64,000 nt of DNA from Amaranthus tricolor (lineage: Eukaryota > Streptophyta > Magnoliopsida > Caryophyllales > Amaranthaceae): positions 23,208,934-23,272,933 of the forward strand of contig NC_080048.1 of the NCBI RefSeq assembly GCF_026212465.1. Reading direction: 5' to 3'. A model generated the notes under the pieces. That model was not told the origin of the DNA, ran no database searches, and was given only the letters and a program-made list of their open reading frames with translations. The translations under genes and the position numbers were made by a program. How positions within the stretch are numbered: the first letter of the stretch is position 1; the number at the start of each line of letters is the position of its first letter. This document shows, piece by piece, positions 22,916-35,320 of the stretch.

Positions 22916-24483
22916 TGATCTGTGCACTTTATACTATACTTTTATGCTCCCTTCCCTTGCATTTTTATGGCATTTTGATGTGTGATTTCGCATTTTCCAT
23001 GTGGTTTTACGTTTGGTTGGAGTTTTGTGTGTCTTTGATTATTTCAGGCCATTTTACTCCACTCTTGTATTGGAAGCGAATCACTCCTGAGCATTAGAAT
23101 GTGTGCTTCGAGATTTGGCAGAGTTCGAGACCGCATTACGACACTTTTGTGAGCTCACGGGCCCATTCGGACATGCTTTTAGTCCCGTTGGGTTTCGTTT
23201 GTACTTTTACCGCGTTCTCATGAAGAAAAGTAAGCACAAGATGATAGGCCCGGGCGGGTATTTTCATACCCGGGTGATTTCAAGCAAGAAATAAGAACGT
23301 AAGCATCCAAGCCCAGGACCCGGTCGGGTCAAGCTTACACCCGGCCTGGTTTGTCTAAAATCACTTGCTGGAATGATCAACCCACGGACCCGGTCGGGTC
23401 TTGCTTAAACCCGGTCGGGTCCTGCAATTTCTATTCTCTGGAAAATTCTCAGCACACGGACCCGGTCGGGTCTTTCATAAACCCGGTCCGGTCTTCCAGA
23501 AACCCGGTCCGGTCTGTCAGAAACCCGGTCCGGTCCTGCTTTAATAACCGTTTTCCGTGCAGTTTTCTTATTTAATCACTAGGGAATGTAATAGAACGAG
23601 GAGGTTAACATTTTCTCGGTTTTCTTTAGAGACTTTTAATTCTTCACTTTGGGGAAGAAACTTTGTAACTTCATTTACTTTCGTTCGTCATTTGGTGTTC
23701 GAATTCAAGTACTATTTCTTTATCCCTTCCTTGTTATTACTTTTAATCATGTTTTCTTTAATGAATTTTTATTTTGTTGCAATTAATATGTGTGAGTAGT
23801 TTCTTAATCTAGGGTTAGATGGAACCCTAGCCATGATTTTGATGATGAATTATTGAGTTCCAATCCCTTTTTGTTATGCATAATCCTTGTTCATGCTTGA
23901 TCTCTTATGCTAGTTAACTTACGTTTTTCAATGGAAACTTTGGAAATTGTGGTTAACAATTCATTCAATCGCTAACGAAAGTTAGGGTTGAATGAATTGC
24001 CTTTTAGATCAAATACTTGATAAACTTCATGAAAATAGATAGATTTGATTGTTGGACCTTATAGAATACTATGCTCAATGTCATTACTATACTTGTTTCC
24101 ATGAAAATAGGTTTGATAGTATGGTAGTGAAGCTAATAGTCTTCGAAAGGAGTTATTAGTATTTACAATGGTGTATTCGTCCCATTGAACTTGGTTATGA
24201 TTGTTGTAGGGGTAGTAGGATCTCATTGTCATCAAATCATGCTAGTGGGGATGTTTATCCCTAGATGTTTTAATATCATTAGTTTACCTTTATAATTTAA
24301 TTGCTTGTATTCTAGTTATTTAGTTAGTTTAGGTACATATTCTCTGAAATTTTGTGTTACTAAGGATCAATTGGTAGCCGAAAAATAATCATTTACTACG
24401 TTGTTCCCTGTGGATTCGACCCTAACTGCCGTTGTACTAGTTGCATATTAGGATTTGTTTGATAGTACATAAACGACCTATCA
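22916..24483 (+). repeat. 5' LTR of the Athila derivative
   Basis: It starts TGATCTGTGCACTTTATAC and ends CGACCTATCA just before the primer site. The two LTRs differ at only a few scattered positions by eye, so insertion was comparatively recent. It contains a CCCGG-rich repeat cluster. Confidence 0.93.
23300..23540 (+). repeat. ACCCGGTCGGGT repeat cluster in the 5' LTR
   Basis: Seven clear copies of ACCCGGTCGGGT or ACCCGGTCCGGT, plus degenerate ones, lie within about 220 bp. The last four are spaced about 20-21 bp apart. The motif is close to a palindrome around CCCGG and is rich in CpG, in strong contrast to the AT-rich surroundings. The same cluster is at 29291-29531 in the other LTR. Confidence 0.85.
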
Positions 24484-24488
24484 AATTT

Positions 24489-24506
24489 TGGCGCCGTTGC
24501 CGGGGA
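24489..24506 (+). other. Primer binding site, tRNA-Asp type
   Basis: TGGCGCCGTTGCCGGGGA, complementary to the 3' end of plant aspartate tRNA, five bases after the LTR end. This is the usual primer site of Athila elements. Confidence 0.92.
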
Positions 24507-24626
24507 ACAAGGATTAGTTTAGTGTTTATTTTCTGAGTTTAAATTGATTCTTTTTCTATGATTCTGCTTAGGTTAGGTCCCCCTCCCCTGTTTATTTAAC
24601 CCTTTGCTTTTAGTTTCTTTTGTTGC

Positions 24627-27377
24627 ATGCAATCCAGACGACAGGGACACGAACTAGTACCTTTTGACCCTGAAATCGAAGCAACAGCAAGAAAACTCAA
24701 CTCTAGGCAAAGAAGGCGAAGAAACAAGAGAAGGGAAGATTTAACCATGGCTGAAACACCAGAGAAACCCCTCATGGATTACATCACTCCTGATGCTAGC
24801 ATTGTCACTACAAGCATTGTGAGGCCAGATATTTCCGGGAACCAGTATGAGATCCGATCAGCATTCTTCAACTGGATTGCTCAGGACCAATTTCATGGTA
24901 TTGAGAATGAGAGCCCAACCGACCATATTAATCTGTTCATCGACAAGTGCATGACACACAAGTACAACAACGTCACCTCCGATCAATTAATGTTAATAGC
25001 TTTCCCTTTTTCTCTTGCGGGGGCGGCTAAACAGTGGCTTCGTGAGGAAGAACCCAACTCCATTGCTACTTGGGAGGCTCTGAAAAAGGCATTCTTGCAT
25101 CGATACCACCCACCCGGAAAAACTTCAAAGTACCGAAATGAGATCTCTACTTTCAAGCAAAAAGACGGGGAATCACTCTATGATGCATGGGAGAGATTTA
25201 AAAGTCTAATCAGAAAGTACCCACATCACGGATTACCGGATTGGATGGTTATTGAGACAGTCTACAATGCTTTGAGGCATGAGATCCAGACTTCTTTGGA
25301 TGCTGCTGCTGGGGGTAACTTCATGATGAAAACACTGACCCAGGCCAAGAAAATTCTTGATGATATGGCTTCAAATTACCACTGGCGAGAACAATCAACT
25401 CCAAGGCGAGGTGGTAGGTATGAAGTGGATGCTATTGTTGCTTTGACTAATAATGTACAGGCTTTGACAAGGAAGGTTGAGCAATTGAATGTAGCTGCAA
25501 TAAATAAAGTCTGTGGTGCTTGGGGCTTAAATGGGCATTCTAGTGTGGATTGCCAACTTCAAGCCGAAGGGGTTGCTGCTGTGGAACAAGTCAATGCCAT
25601 CCAAAATCAGAATGCGAGACAACAATACAACCCCTACTCCAACACCTTCAATCCAGGATGGAGGGATCATCCAAATTTTTCCTACAAAAACAACAATGCG
25701 CAGAATCCCTCATCCTCGTACAACATACCATCGGGTTTCCAACAAAGGCCTCTCTTCCCACCTCAACAACAACATCCACCGAAGTCCAACCTTGAGAGCT
25801 TGATGGAGAACTTTATTGCTACCCAAAGCAAGCAAAATGAATACTTCAGCACCTCTATTAATCAGATTTTGGCTCACAACAAAATGATCGACACTCAGAT
25901 GGCTCAGATGGCTCAGCAATTGAGTAACTTATCCATGCAAAAGGGGCAACTTCCGGGAAACACAGAAAGGAACCCAACCACATCCCCACATCAGCAACTC
26001 AATGCAATAACTACGAGGAGTGGTAGGACACTTCATGATCCAGCCCCTCAGGTAAAGACTTCACCTATTGTTGTTCCAGCTCCAGGTACTAATGATGATG
26101 TTTCTGAAGAAAGGAAAGATGAGCCAGTCAATTCAGACAAGTCCATAACCGCCGGTCGAACTTACACACCACCAGTGCCATTTCCGTCTAGATTGGCACA
26201 GGCGAAGCTTGAGCAAAAATATGGAAAATTTCTTCAAGTATTGAGCAAGTTTCAACTCAACATCCCCTTCTTAGAAGCCATTAAGGAAATGCCCTCTTAT
26301 GCTAAATTCCTCAAGGACATCATTTCCAACAAACGCAAGCTAGAGGAGAGTGTGGTGGAAACTCTTAATGGGCAATGTAGCGCTACTTTGCACTGCAAGG
26401 TTCCTAAGAAACAAGCTGATCCTGGTAGTTTTACTATCCCACTGAAGTTGGGGAACGATGTGTCTGCTGTAGCCCTTGCTGATTTAGGGGCTAGTGTGAG
26501 TGTGATACCTTTAACACTATGCAAAAAGATCAAAGGCGAGATGAAAGCCACTCGGATGTCCATACAATTAGCCGATCGATCTGTGAGATACCCAGTTGGT
26601 ATTCTTGAGGATTTTCCCGTCCAAGGTGGTAATTACTTCGTACCCTGCGATTTCGTCATTATAGATATGGAAGAGGATGCCCGCATTCCGGTGATTTTGG
26701 GTCGTGATTTTTTAAAGACTACAGCAGCCAATTTTGATGTGAAGAATGGAAAGTTATCACTTGAGATTTTGGGAGAACAGCTGCATTTCCATCTCCCCTC
26801 ATCCATAGCACATTCTGCCACTGGGGAGACTGTTTATCGGGTAGATGCGAAAGTTGATGCTACTACAGAGCGGGAGTCCACACCCCCCATTGTTGATCCA
26901 CTTTATGCAGCTATTGAAGGCAACTATGAGAAGGATAGGGCCGATGTGATTGAGATGGTCCAAGTTTTAGATGTTGCACCTACAATTGTTCTTGCAAAAG
27001 CTCAGTTTGAGGACATCCCACCTTGGAAGGTGTCCACCATTGAGGAACGAAAGGAGTGTAATACGCCTCCTCAGGTAGAATTAAAATCCCTTCCTCCTTC
27101 TTTGAAATATGTCTTTCTAGAGGATAATGACACTTACCCTGTTATTGTCAATGTTGAACTCAATGGCACTCAAATTGAGCGATTGCTCACAGTTCTGAAA
27201 AAGTATAAGAGTGTTATTGGGTACACTATTGATGACATCAAGGTTATTAATCCCTCATTCTGCACTCATGAGATGTGGTCCCTCTGGTCCTGGAGGTGGT
27301 GGTTCGGGCCAGTGATCATTTATTTGATCTTTTGCCAAACACTGCGGACCGTGCTTGGGCTGGCTTGGGGGGGATAA
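24627..27377 (+). CDS. gag: Athila gag-protease polyprotein (916 residues, C-terminally truncated)
   Basis: An open frame from a Met 120 bases after the primer site. A basic N-terminus is followed by the retrotransposon gag domain (about residues 80-240), with A-F-P-F-S-L-A-G-A-A-K-Q-W-L and A-F-L-H-R-Y-H-P-P-G-K-T. A degenerate zinc knuckle sits near residue 293 (V-C-G-A-W...G-H-S-S-V-D-C, first Cys of the CCHC set apparently missing). A Gln/Asn-rich linker follows, then an aspartic protease near residue 618 (A-D-L-G-A-S-V-S-V-I-P, the usual Athila form) and I-L-G-R-D-F-L near residue 690. The pre-RT motif I-G-Y-T-I-D-D-I-K...S-F-C-T-H is at about residue 870. The polymerase should follow, but the frame enters unrelated sequence and stops, marking the deletion junction near 27270. 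Confidence 0.92.
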   Translation: MQSRRQGHELVPFDPEIEATARKLNSRQRRRRNKRREDLTMAETPEKPLMDYITPDASIVTTSIVRPDISGNQYEIRSAFFNWIAQDQFHGIENESPTDHINLFIDKCMTHKYNNVTSDQLMLIAFPFSLAGAAKQWLREEEPNSIATWEALKKAFLHRYHPPGKTSKYRNEISTFKQKDGESLYDAWERFKSLIRKYPHHGLPDWMVIETVYNALRHEIQTSLDAAAGGNFMMKTLTQAKKILDDMASNYHWREQSTPRRGGRYEVDAIVALTNNVQALTRKVEQLNVAAINKVCGAWGLNGHSSVDCQLQAEGVAAVEQVNAIQNQNARQQYNPYSNTFNPGWRDHPNFSYKNNNAQNPSSSYNIPSGFQQRPLFPPQQQHPPKSNLESLMENFIATQSKQNEYFSTSINQILAHNKMIDTQMAQMAQQLSNLSMQKGQLPGNTERNPTTSPHQQLNAITTRSGRTLHDPAPQVKTSPIVVPAPGTNDDVSEERKDEPVNSDKSITAGRTYTPPVPFPSRLAQAKLEQKYGKFLQVLSKFQLNIPFLEAIKEMPSYAKFLKDIISNKRKLEESVVETLNGQCSATLHCKVPKKQADPGSFTIPLKLGNDVSAVALADLGASVSVIPLTLCKKIKGEMKATRMSIQLADRSVRYPVGILEDFPVQGGNYFVPCDFVIIDMEEDARIPVILGRDFLKTTAANFDVKNGKLSLEILGEQLHFHLPSSIAHSATGETVYRVDAKVDATTERESTPPIVDPLYAAIEGNYEKDRADVIEMVQVLDVAPTIVLAKAQFEDIPPWKVSTIEERKECNTPPQVELKSLPPSLKYVFLEDNDTYPVIVNVELNGTQIERLLTVLKKYKSVIGYTIDDIKVINPSFCTHEMWSLWSWRWWFGPVIIYLIFCQTLRTVLGLAWGG

Positions 27378-28128
27378 TCACTTCCCACTCACTCACTCCC
27401 TCATGCAACTGCATAATTTTATCATTTTCGGCATATAGAGTTAGGTTTTATTTCTCGCATGCATAGGCATATAGAGTTAGGTTTTATTTCTCGCATACAT
27501 ACAAAAAAAAAAAAAAAAAAAAAAAACGTGTTATGGCTTGATGAGAATTGTTGGAATGCCCTGTATATGAACACTGTCTTTTCCCCTAAAATGAATTTTG
27601 CAAAATGTTTTGACTGGTATTTTGGCATGTGATACTGTTATTTGGATGTTAGAAGCAAACTGCAGACACTCCTAATTTGAGAACCAGTTAAGTGGCATTT
27701 AATTACCTCATGAGCATGAGTAGGTTAGCTGGTGAGTTGGCCTAATCAAATGTGTGTGCATTATGTGCTAGGATGCCCATTAGGGGCTAGACTGATCTTG
27801 ACTTTGCTTTACTCCTCCTAGAATTTGACTAGATATACCTTGTTGAAAATGATTTTCAGACTTAGATGTTACTTGAAACCACATGGACTAAAAAGCCACC
27901 TTGCACTACTTGACTTTAGGTTTTAGCCCTCTTGAGCTTGAGCCCCTTTTCTTTCAACCCGCATTACTAAAGCTCCACAATCCCAAAATTTCCCCCTCTT
28001 ACACCTTAGGGAGTGAATTAATTATTTAAGTTTGATGTTGGTTGTTGGTGTGGTTACTGATCCATGATGGTAAAATCTCGAGCTTCTTTTAAACTCTTTT
28101 GTATATAGACACCCCCAAGTATTATTTC

Positions 28129-28171
<43 letters not shown>

Positions 28172-28907
28172 AACAGAAACAACAAAAAGAATGTGATTTT
28201 TGCTTTTAGTTATAAATTAAATAAAAAGGGGTAATATATTGTTCTTTCAGAAGCTCGAAATTTCATTGGTTAAGTTTATTTACGATTGGTTATATGATGT
28301 TCATGCTCGAAGTGTGTGTTGTTGCGAGAAAAGAGATTTCACTCCTTATTGTCCCTACTAGGTCTCATACTTTTAGCACGACCAATAACCTTAGCCAACG
28401 TTGCTCCCATTATTAGCCTGAATTGATTCTCTTGGTAGTTGAAGTCTATTTCGAAGGAGAAGGATAGCAAAGTTAAAGTGAAAGTCTTTAGAATGTTGTT
28501 TGCATTAGAGAGAACTTTTTGTCCTTCTAGACACATGAGAGTGAGAGTTGGGAGGGAAACACTGCTGGGGAATGGAAGTAGTCATTTTCACTACTTCGGT
28601 GTGTGTAATGAGTTTTAGACTCATCGACAATGGAGTGGTGAGTTGCCCCGTGAGTACCTCCTCATTTAATTTATGATGTATTTACGATGGCCTTAACTGG
28701 TTACCTTTTGGATGAATCGTGAAAGCCTGATTGCGCTATGATAGTCCGGATTGATGTTGAGTGTGCCTAAATGCCGAGTCGTTTGAAGTTGCTTTTAAAT
28801 GAATTTCGAAAACCTTTGGGGAAGAACTTTGTTGACCTCTATGATCTCCACTTTTGTTTGACGGTCCATTTGCTTGGGGACAAGCAAGGGTTTGGCTTGG
28901 GAGAGTT
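27378..28907 (+). other. Non-coding 3' region of the Athila derivative
   Basis: 1.5 kb between the truncated polyprotein and the 3' LTR, with two A-tracts (about 27504-27526 and 28132-28166) and no conserved frame. A purine-rich stretch (GCTTGGGAGAG) directly precedes the LTR at 28908 and is the likely polypurine tract. Two copies of a 28-base motif containing AGAGTTAGGTTTTATTTCTC lie at 27437-27495. Confidence 0.7.
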
Positions 28908-30474
28908 TGATCTGTGCACTTTATACTATACTTTTATGTTCCCTTCCCTTGCATTTTTATGGCATTTTGATGTGTGATTTCGCATTTTCCATGTGGTTTA
29001 CGCTTGGTTGGAGTTTTGTGCGTCTTTGATTATTTCAGGCCATTTTACTCCACTCTTGTATTGGAAGCGAATCACTCCTGAGCATTAGAATGTGTGCTTC
29101 AAGATTTGGCAGAGTTCGAGACCGCATTACGACACTTTTGTGAGCTCACGGGCCCATTCGGACATGCTTTTAGTCCTGTTGGGTTTCGTTTGTACTTTTA
29201 CCGCGTTCTCATGAAGAAAAGGAAGCACAAGATGATAGGCCCGGGCGGGTATTTTCATACCCGGGTGATTTCAAGCAAGAAATAAGAACGTAAGCATCCA
29301 AGCCCAGGACCCGGTCGGGTTAAGCTTACACCCGGCCGGGTTTGACTAAAATCACTTGCTGGAATGATCAACCCACGGACCCGGTCGGGTCTTGCTTAAA
29401 CCCGGTCGGGTCCTGCAATTTCTATTCTCTGGAAAATTCTCAGCACACGGACCCGGTCGGGTCTTTCATAAACCCGGTCCGGTCTTCCAGAAACCCGGTC
29501 CGGTCTGTCAGAAACCCGGTCCGGTCCTGCTTTAATAACCGTTTTCCGTGCAGTTTTCTTATTTAATCACTAGGGAATGTAATAGAACGAGGAGGTTAAC
29601 ATTTTCTCGGTTTTCTTTAGAGACTTTTAATTCTTCACTTTGGGGAAGAAACTTTGTAACTTCATTTACTTTCGTTCGTCATTTGGTGTTCGAATTCAAG
29701 TACTATTTCTTTATCCCTTCCTTGTTATTACTTTTAATCATGTTTTCTTTAATGAATTTTTATTTTGTTGCAATTAATATGTGTGAGTAGTTTCTTAATC
29801 TAGGGTTAGATGGAACCCTAGCCATGATTTTGATGATGAATTATTGAGTTCCAATCCCTTTTTGTTATGCATAATCCTTGTTCATGCTTGATCTCTTATG
29901 CTAGTTAACTTACGTTTTTCAATGGAAACTTTGGAAATTGTGGTTAACAATTCATTCAATCGCTTACGAAAGTTAGGGTTGAATGAATTGCCTTTTAGAT
30001 CAAGGACTTGATAAACTTCATGAAAATAGATAGATTTGATTGTTGGACCTTATAGAATACTATGCTCAATGTCATTACTATACTTGATTCCATGAAAATA
30101 TGTTTGATAGTATGGTAGTGAAGCTAATAGTCTTCGAAAGGAGTTATTAGTATTTATAATGGTGTATTCGTTCCATTGAACTTGGTTATGATCGTTGTAG
30201 GGGTAGTAGGATCTCATTGTCATCACATCATGCTAGTGGGGAAGTTTATCCCTAGATGTTTTAATATCATTAATTTACCTTTCTAATTTAATTGCTTGTA
30301 TTCTAGTCATTTAGTTAGTTTAGATACATATTCTCTGAAATTGTGTGTTACTGAGGATCAATTGGTAGTCGGAAAATAATCATTTACTACGTTGTTCCCT
30401 GTGGATTCGACCCTAACTGCCGCTGTACTAGTTGCATATTAGGATTTTTTTGATAGTACATAAACGACCTATCA
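28908..30474 (+). repeat. 3' LTR of the Athila derivative
   Basis: 1567 bp, nearly identical to the 5' LTR, with the same CCCGG repeat cluster at 29291-29531. Its last 270 bases occur once more at 31738-32007 as part of a tandem duplication. Confidence 0.93.
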
Positions 30475-30878
30475 ATTCTCTGTCCAGTTTATATATTTAG
30501 ATACATACATACATTTATTAAACACACAAATACATACACATATTATGTTTAAGTAAATTACAACCGAAATGTGTTTAAGTAAATACAAATTTGAAGAAGA
30601 AACATCCCCAAATCAAGCTACAATTAGAGACAAAACAACCCAAATAAAACATACTAGTTTTCCCTCCAACTTCACCAGCTCTAAATCTCAATTTCAGCTA
30701 ACATTTAAACACAAGATTAGCACAAAATATTCCACAATCAGACAACATGTAACACCCCGAGATTTTAATGACGTAATTATTTAATATTTTAATAGTTTTT
30801 AAAGATTTTACAATTATTATTTAATTATTTCCGAATTAGTTTTAATAAATTTCCTTCATATACGGATTTAAATGTCAA

Positions 30879-31121
<243 letters not shown>

Positions 31122-31252
31122 AAAAATATAGTTACGATGTCTTAAATAAAGAGGTTCGAACCAAAATGAGTATTTTATTAAAATGTGTGAGTCTCTTAGT
31201 TGGGCCTCGCAAGAAAAATAAACCGAGATAAAAATAAATAAATAAATAAAGC

Positions 31253-31253
<1 letters not shown>

Positions 31254-31300
<47 letters not shown>
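31254..31300. repeat. (TAA)n microsatellite, unit 1
   Basis: About 47 bp of TAA/AAT repeats. The matching tract in unit 2 (32761-32838) is about 30 bp longer. Confidence 0.95.
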
Positions 31301-31303
<3 letters not shown>

Positions 31304-32410
31304 CAAGTATAAAAAGCCCATGAAACCCTAAATACTAAGCTAGCTGTCATTCTCCCCCCTTCTCCTCCTTTCTCTTCTTCTTCCTTCCTCTCTCACTCCC
31401 GCATCCTTTCCCTTCCCGCACAGCAGCCCAACCGCCCACAGAATACCACCAGCACCTCACCTCCGCCAGCAACCAGCCGCCAACAGCAACCAACAGCAGG
31501 GTTGCGATTTCTTTTCAACCCAAACAGCTGCTGCCCAGCAGCCACGACCGCCCGCGTGCTCCTCCTCTTCCGCCGCTGCAATAAAGCTTGTGGCTTTATT
31601 CTTGCCATCTACCCCTTCTTTAATTTCCCAAATTTGAAATCTTTCTAAATACCCAAAAGAGAAAAAGATAAAAATTAAGCAATCAAAATGAGAATTTAAG
31701 ACATACCTAAGTTGAAATTCAGCAGAAATTGGGCGTAGTAGGATCTCATTGTCATCACATCATGCTAGTGGGGAAGTTTATCCCTAGATGTTTTAATATC
31801 ATTAATTTACCTTTCTAATTTAATTGCTTGTATTCTAGTCATTTAGTTAGTTTAGATACATATTCTCTGAAATTGTGTGTTACTAAGGATCAATTGGTAG
31901 TCGGAAAATAATCATTTACTACGTTGTTCCCTGTGGATTCGACCCTAACTGCCGCTGTACTAGTTGCATATTAGGATTTTTTTGATAGTACATAAACGAC
32001 CTATCAATTCTCTGTCCAGTTTATATATATAGATACATACATACATTTATTAAACACACAAATACATACACATATTATGTTTAAGTAAATTACAACCGAA
32101 ATGTGTTTAAGTAAATACAAATTTGAAGAAGAAACATCCCCAAATCAAGCTACAATTAGAGACAAAACAACCCAAATAAAACATACTAGTTTTCCCTCCA
32201 ACTTCACCAGCTCTAAATCTCAATTTCAGCTAACATTTAAACACAAGATTAGCACAAAATATTCCACAATCAGACAACATGTAACACCCCGAGATTTTAA
32301 TGACGTAATTATTTAATATTTTAATAGTTTTTAAAGATTTTACAATTATTATTTAATTATTTCCGAATTAGTTTTAATAAATTTCCTTCATATACGGATT
32401 TAAATGTCAA

Positions 32411-32629
<219 letters not shown>

Positions 32630-32760
32630 AAAAATATAGTTACGATGTCTTAAATAAAGAGGTTCGAACCAAAATGAGTATTTTATTAAAATGTGTGAGT
32701 CTCTTAGTTGGGCCTCGCAAGAAAAATAAACCGAGATAAAAATAAATAAATAAATAAACC

Positions 32761-32838
<78 letters not shown>
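32761..32838. repeat. (TAA)n microsatellite, unit 2
   Basis: About 78 bp of TAA repeats, an expanded counterpart of 31254-31300. Confidence 0.95.
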
Positions 32839-32841
<3 letters not shown>

Positions 32842-33494
32842 CAAGTATAAAAATCCCATGAAACCCTAAATACTAAGCTAGCTGTCATTCTCCCCCCTTC
32901 TCCTCCTTTCTCTTCTTCTTCCTTCCTCTCTCACTCCCGCATCCTTTCCCTTCCCGCACAGCAGCCCAACCGCCCACAGAATACCACCAGCACCTCACCT
33001 CCGCCAGCAACCAGCCGCCAACAGCAACCAACAGCAGGGTTGCGATTTCTTTTCAACCCAAGCAGCTGCTGCCCAGCAGCCACGACCGCCCGCGTGCTCC
33101 TCCTCTTCCGCCGCTGCAATAAAGCTTGTGGCTTTATTCTTGCCATCTACCCCTTCTTTAATTTCCCAAATTTGAAATCTTTCTAAATACCCAAAAGAGA
33201 AAAAGATAAAAATTAAGCAATCAAAATGAGAATTTAAGACATACCTAAGTTGAAATTCAGCAAAAATTGGGCGTAATGAAATCCAAAAGCTCTCCTTTGA
33301 GATTAGGGTTTGAATATGGGATGGAATGGAGTTTGAAACTTGAGGGGGTAGGAGGGTATGGGATTCTAGAGGATTGGAATGGGATGAGAATCCAGAGGGT
33401 ATGACATCCCAATGTAAAAATGCCTAACCAAACATTGGAATGGTTGTGATACCATTCCATACCATTAAAAATGAACCAACCAAACACCCCCTTA

Positions 33495-35320
33495 GTCTTT
33501 TCCAGAATAGACATAAGGAGTAGTTATCATCAGATGAGATTAGAAGAAGGGGACAAATAAAAAACAACTATTAAAAGAAAACATGGGTTATATGAGTGGT
33601 TAATGATGCCATTTGGGCTTTGCAATGCTCTAAGTTATTTTGTGAGGTTGATGAATGAGGTTCCACGTCCTTTTATCAATGATTTTATGATTTTTTACTT
33701 GGATGACATTTAAACGTACAGTAAAAACAATAAAGATCATGTCGTACAATTCAGAAGGTTGTTTGAGAAATTAAAAGAAGTGAAGGTGTATGGCAAACTT
33801 GAGAAGTATGTGTTCATGACTCCATGTATAGTATTTTTGGGGTAAATCGTGATTGAGGAAGGTGTGCTTATTGATCCAAAAAAATTTGAGACTGTGAACT
33901 CTTGGTTAGCTGCAACCATTGTACATGAGATTATGAGTTTTCATGAACTTGCTTCAATCTATAGAGGGTTCATTCCAAACTTCTTAATATTATGTTTCCC
34001 ATTATTGAGTTGACAAAAAAACAGAGAGTTTAAGAGGGGATAAAATGCTTTAAAAGCTTTTAAGAATGTGAAAAATATACTTTGTAATGGTTCAATACTT
34101 GTGCTTCTTAATTTTAATAAAGTGTTTGAAGTAGAGTGTGATGCGAATGAGATTGGAATATGGGTTGTCTTTGTCCTAATTTAAGATAAAAACCAAGAAG
34201 TTATCTTAGTGAGAAGTTAAATGAGGCTAAGTTAAATTAACCTACTTATGATTGTGACATTTATACCATAGTTAGAGTTCTTAATCATTGGTCTTACTAC
34301 TTAAGACCAAAACCAGTTGTTCTTCATTCTGGCCATGACGCTTTAAAATTTATGCATAGGCAAATAAAGATAAACAAAAGGCATGAAAAATGGGTAGAAT
34401 TTCTTTGAACATTTACCTTTTGTTCCAAATATAAAGATGCAAAGATTAATGTGGTGGTTGTTGCTTTATCTCATTGCACATGCTTTCTATGGTGAATGCT
34501 AGAATTTTGGGTTTGAAAAACTCAAAGAACGTTACAAAGATGATCTTGGTTCTACTAATGAGTTTTAAAAGAAAACAAAATAAATTAGTTGAGTAAGATT
34601 TTTATCTTTTCAAGGGTAATAAGTTATGTGTGCCTAAGGGTGGTGTTCGAAAATTATTGGTGCAAAAAGTTCATAGTTCAAGATTGGCTTGTCATTTTGG
34701 TGTTCAGATTACACTTGATTTTCTTGGTGAGCAATTCTATTTGGCAAGGATGATTAAAATTGTTACCTTAGTGGTGGAGAGATATGAAACATGTCAAAAG
34801 GCAAAAGGGTATCTCACAATGGGGATGTAGACTTCGATACCCATTCCAAATGTTCTTTTGGGAAAGTTTTAGCATGGACTCTATTGTTAGCCTGCCTCAA
34901 ACACAAAGAAGTGAAGATAACATTATGATGGTTGTTGATACAGTTTCAAAATGACTCATTTTGTAGCGCATAATAAAATCGATGATGTTGTGAAAGTGGC
35001 CTAGTAGTACTTCAACAATTTTGCCGAACTTCACGGTATTCCTCGAGTATAGTTTGGGATATTGACTCAAAGTGTTAAGCCATTTTTGGAGGACCTTATG
35101 GAAGTTGGTTGCTAGCAAGTTACAATTTAGCACCTCTCATCATCACTAAACAAATAGGAAAATCGCAAAAATATTAGAACAGGAAACTAGCCCATGCAGA
35201 GTCTCCTTATAACTAGGCTCATTCCTTAACCACTTCTCATTCTCCTTTTGAAGCAGTGTATATGGTAATTCCGTTTGTACTTGATGATCTGATTCCTTTA
35301 ATGGTGTGGTGATTAATTGA
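33495..35320 (+). pseudogene. Ty3/gypsy reverse transcriptase, RNase H and integrase, right half
   Basis: This continues the pol relic of 22000-22755 after the Tourist-like insertion. Words in order are F-S-R-I-D-I-R-S-S-Y-H-Q (33495-33530), M-P-F-G-L-C-N-A (33608), F-Y-L-D-D-I (the catalytic Y/F-x-D-D box near 33700), I-D-P-K-K-F-E (33870) and an RNase H start E-V-E-C-D-A-N-E-I-G (34130). The integrase zinc domain follows (L-A-C-H-F-G-V-Q, C-E-T/C-Q-K-A-K-G near 34690-34810), then catalytic-core words near 34920-35000, and F-E-A-V-Y near 35250. The order and wording fit a chromovirus, possibly Reina-like. Stops are frequent. Confidence 0.85.

Larger units (their letters stand above)
22916..30474 (+). 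mobile_element. Athila-type gypsy element, deletion derivative
   Basis: A 7559-bp element with LTRs of 1568 and 1567 bp, a tRNA-Asp primer site, and a 5-bp target duplication ATTCT (22911-22915 and 30475-30479). Gag and protease are present as one long ORF. Reverse transcriptase, RNase H and integrase are missing: after the pre-RT motif the sequence passes directly into the non-coding 3' region. It can be copied only with enzymes from another element. Confidence 0.92.

Noticed and set aside
23103..23799. Short open frames repeated at 29094-29790 with near-identical proteins
   Set aside because: They lie inside the two Athila LTRs; conservation reflects LTR identity, not coding constraint.
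31393..31608. Arg/Gly-rich minus-strand frame, repeated at 32931-33146
   Set aside because: Antisense of a CT-rich leader-like stretch in both units of the tandem duplication; no homology recognised.
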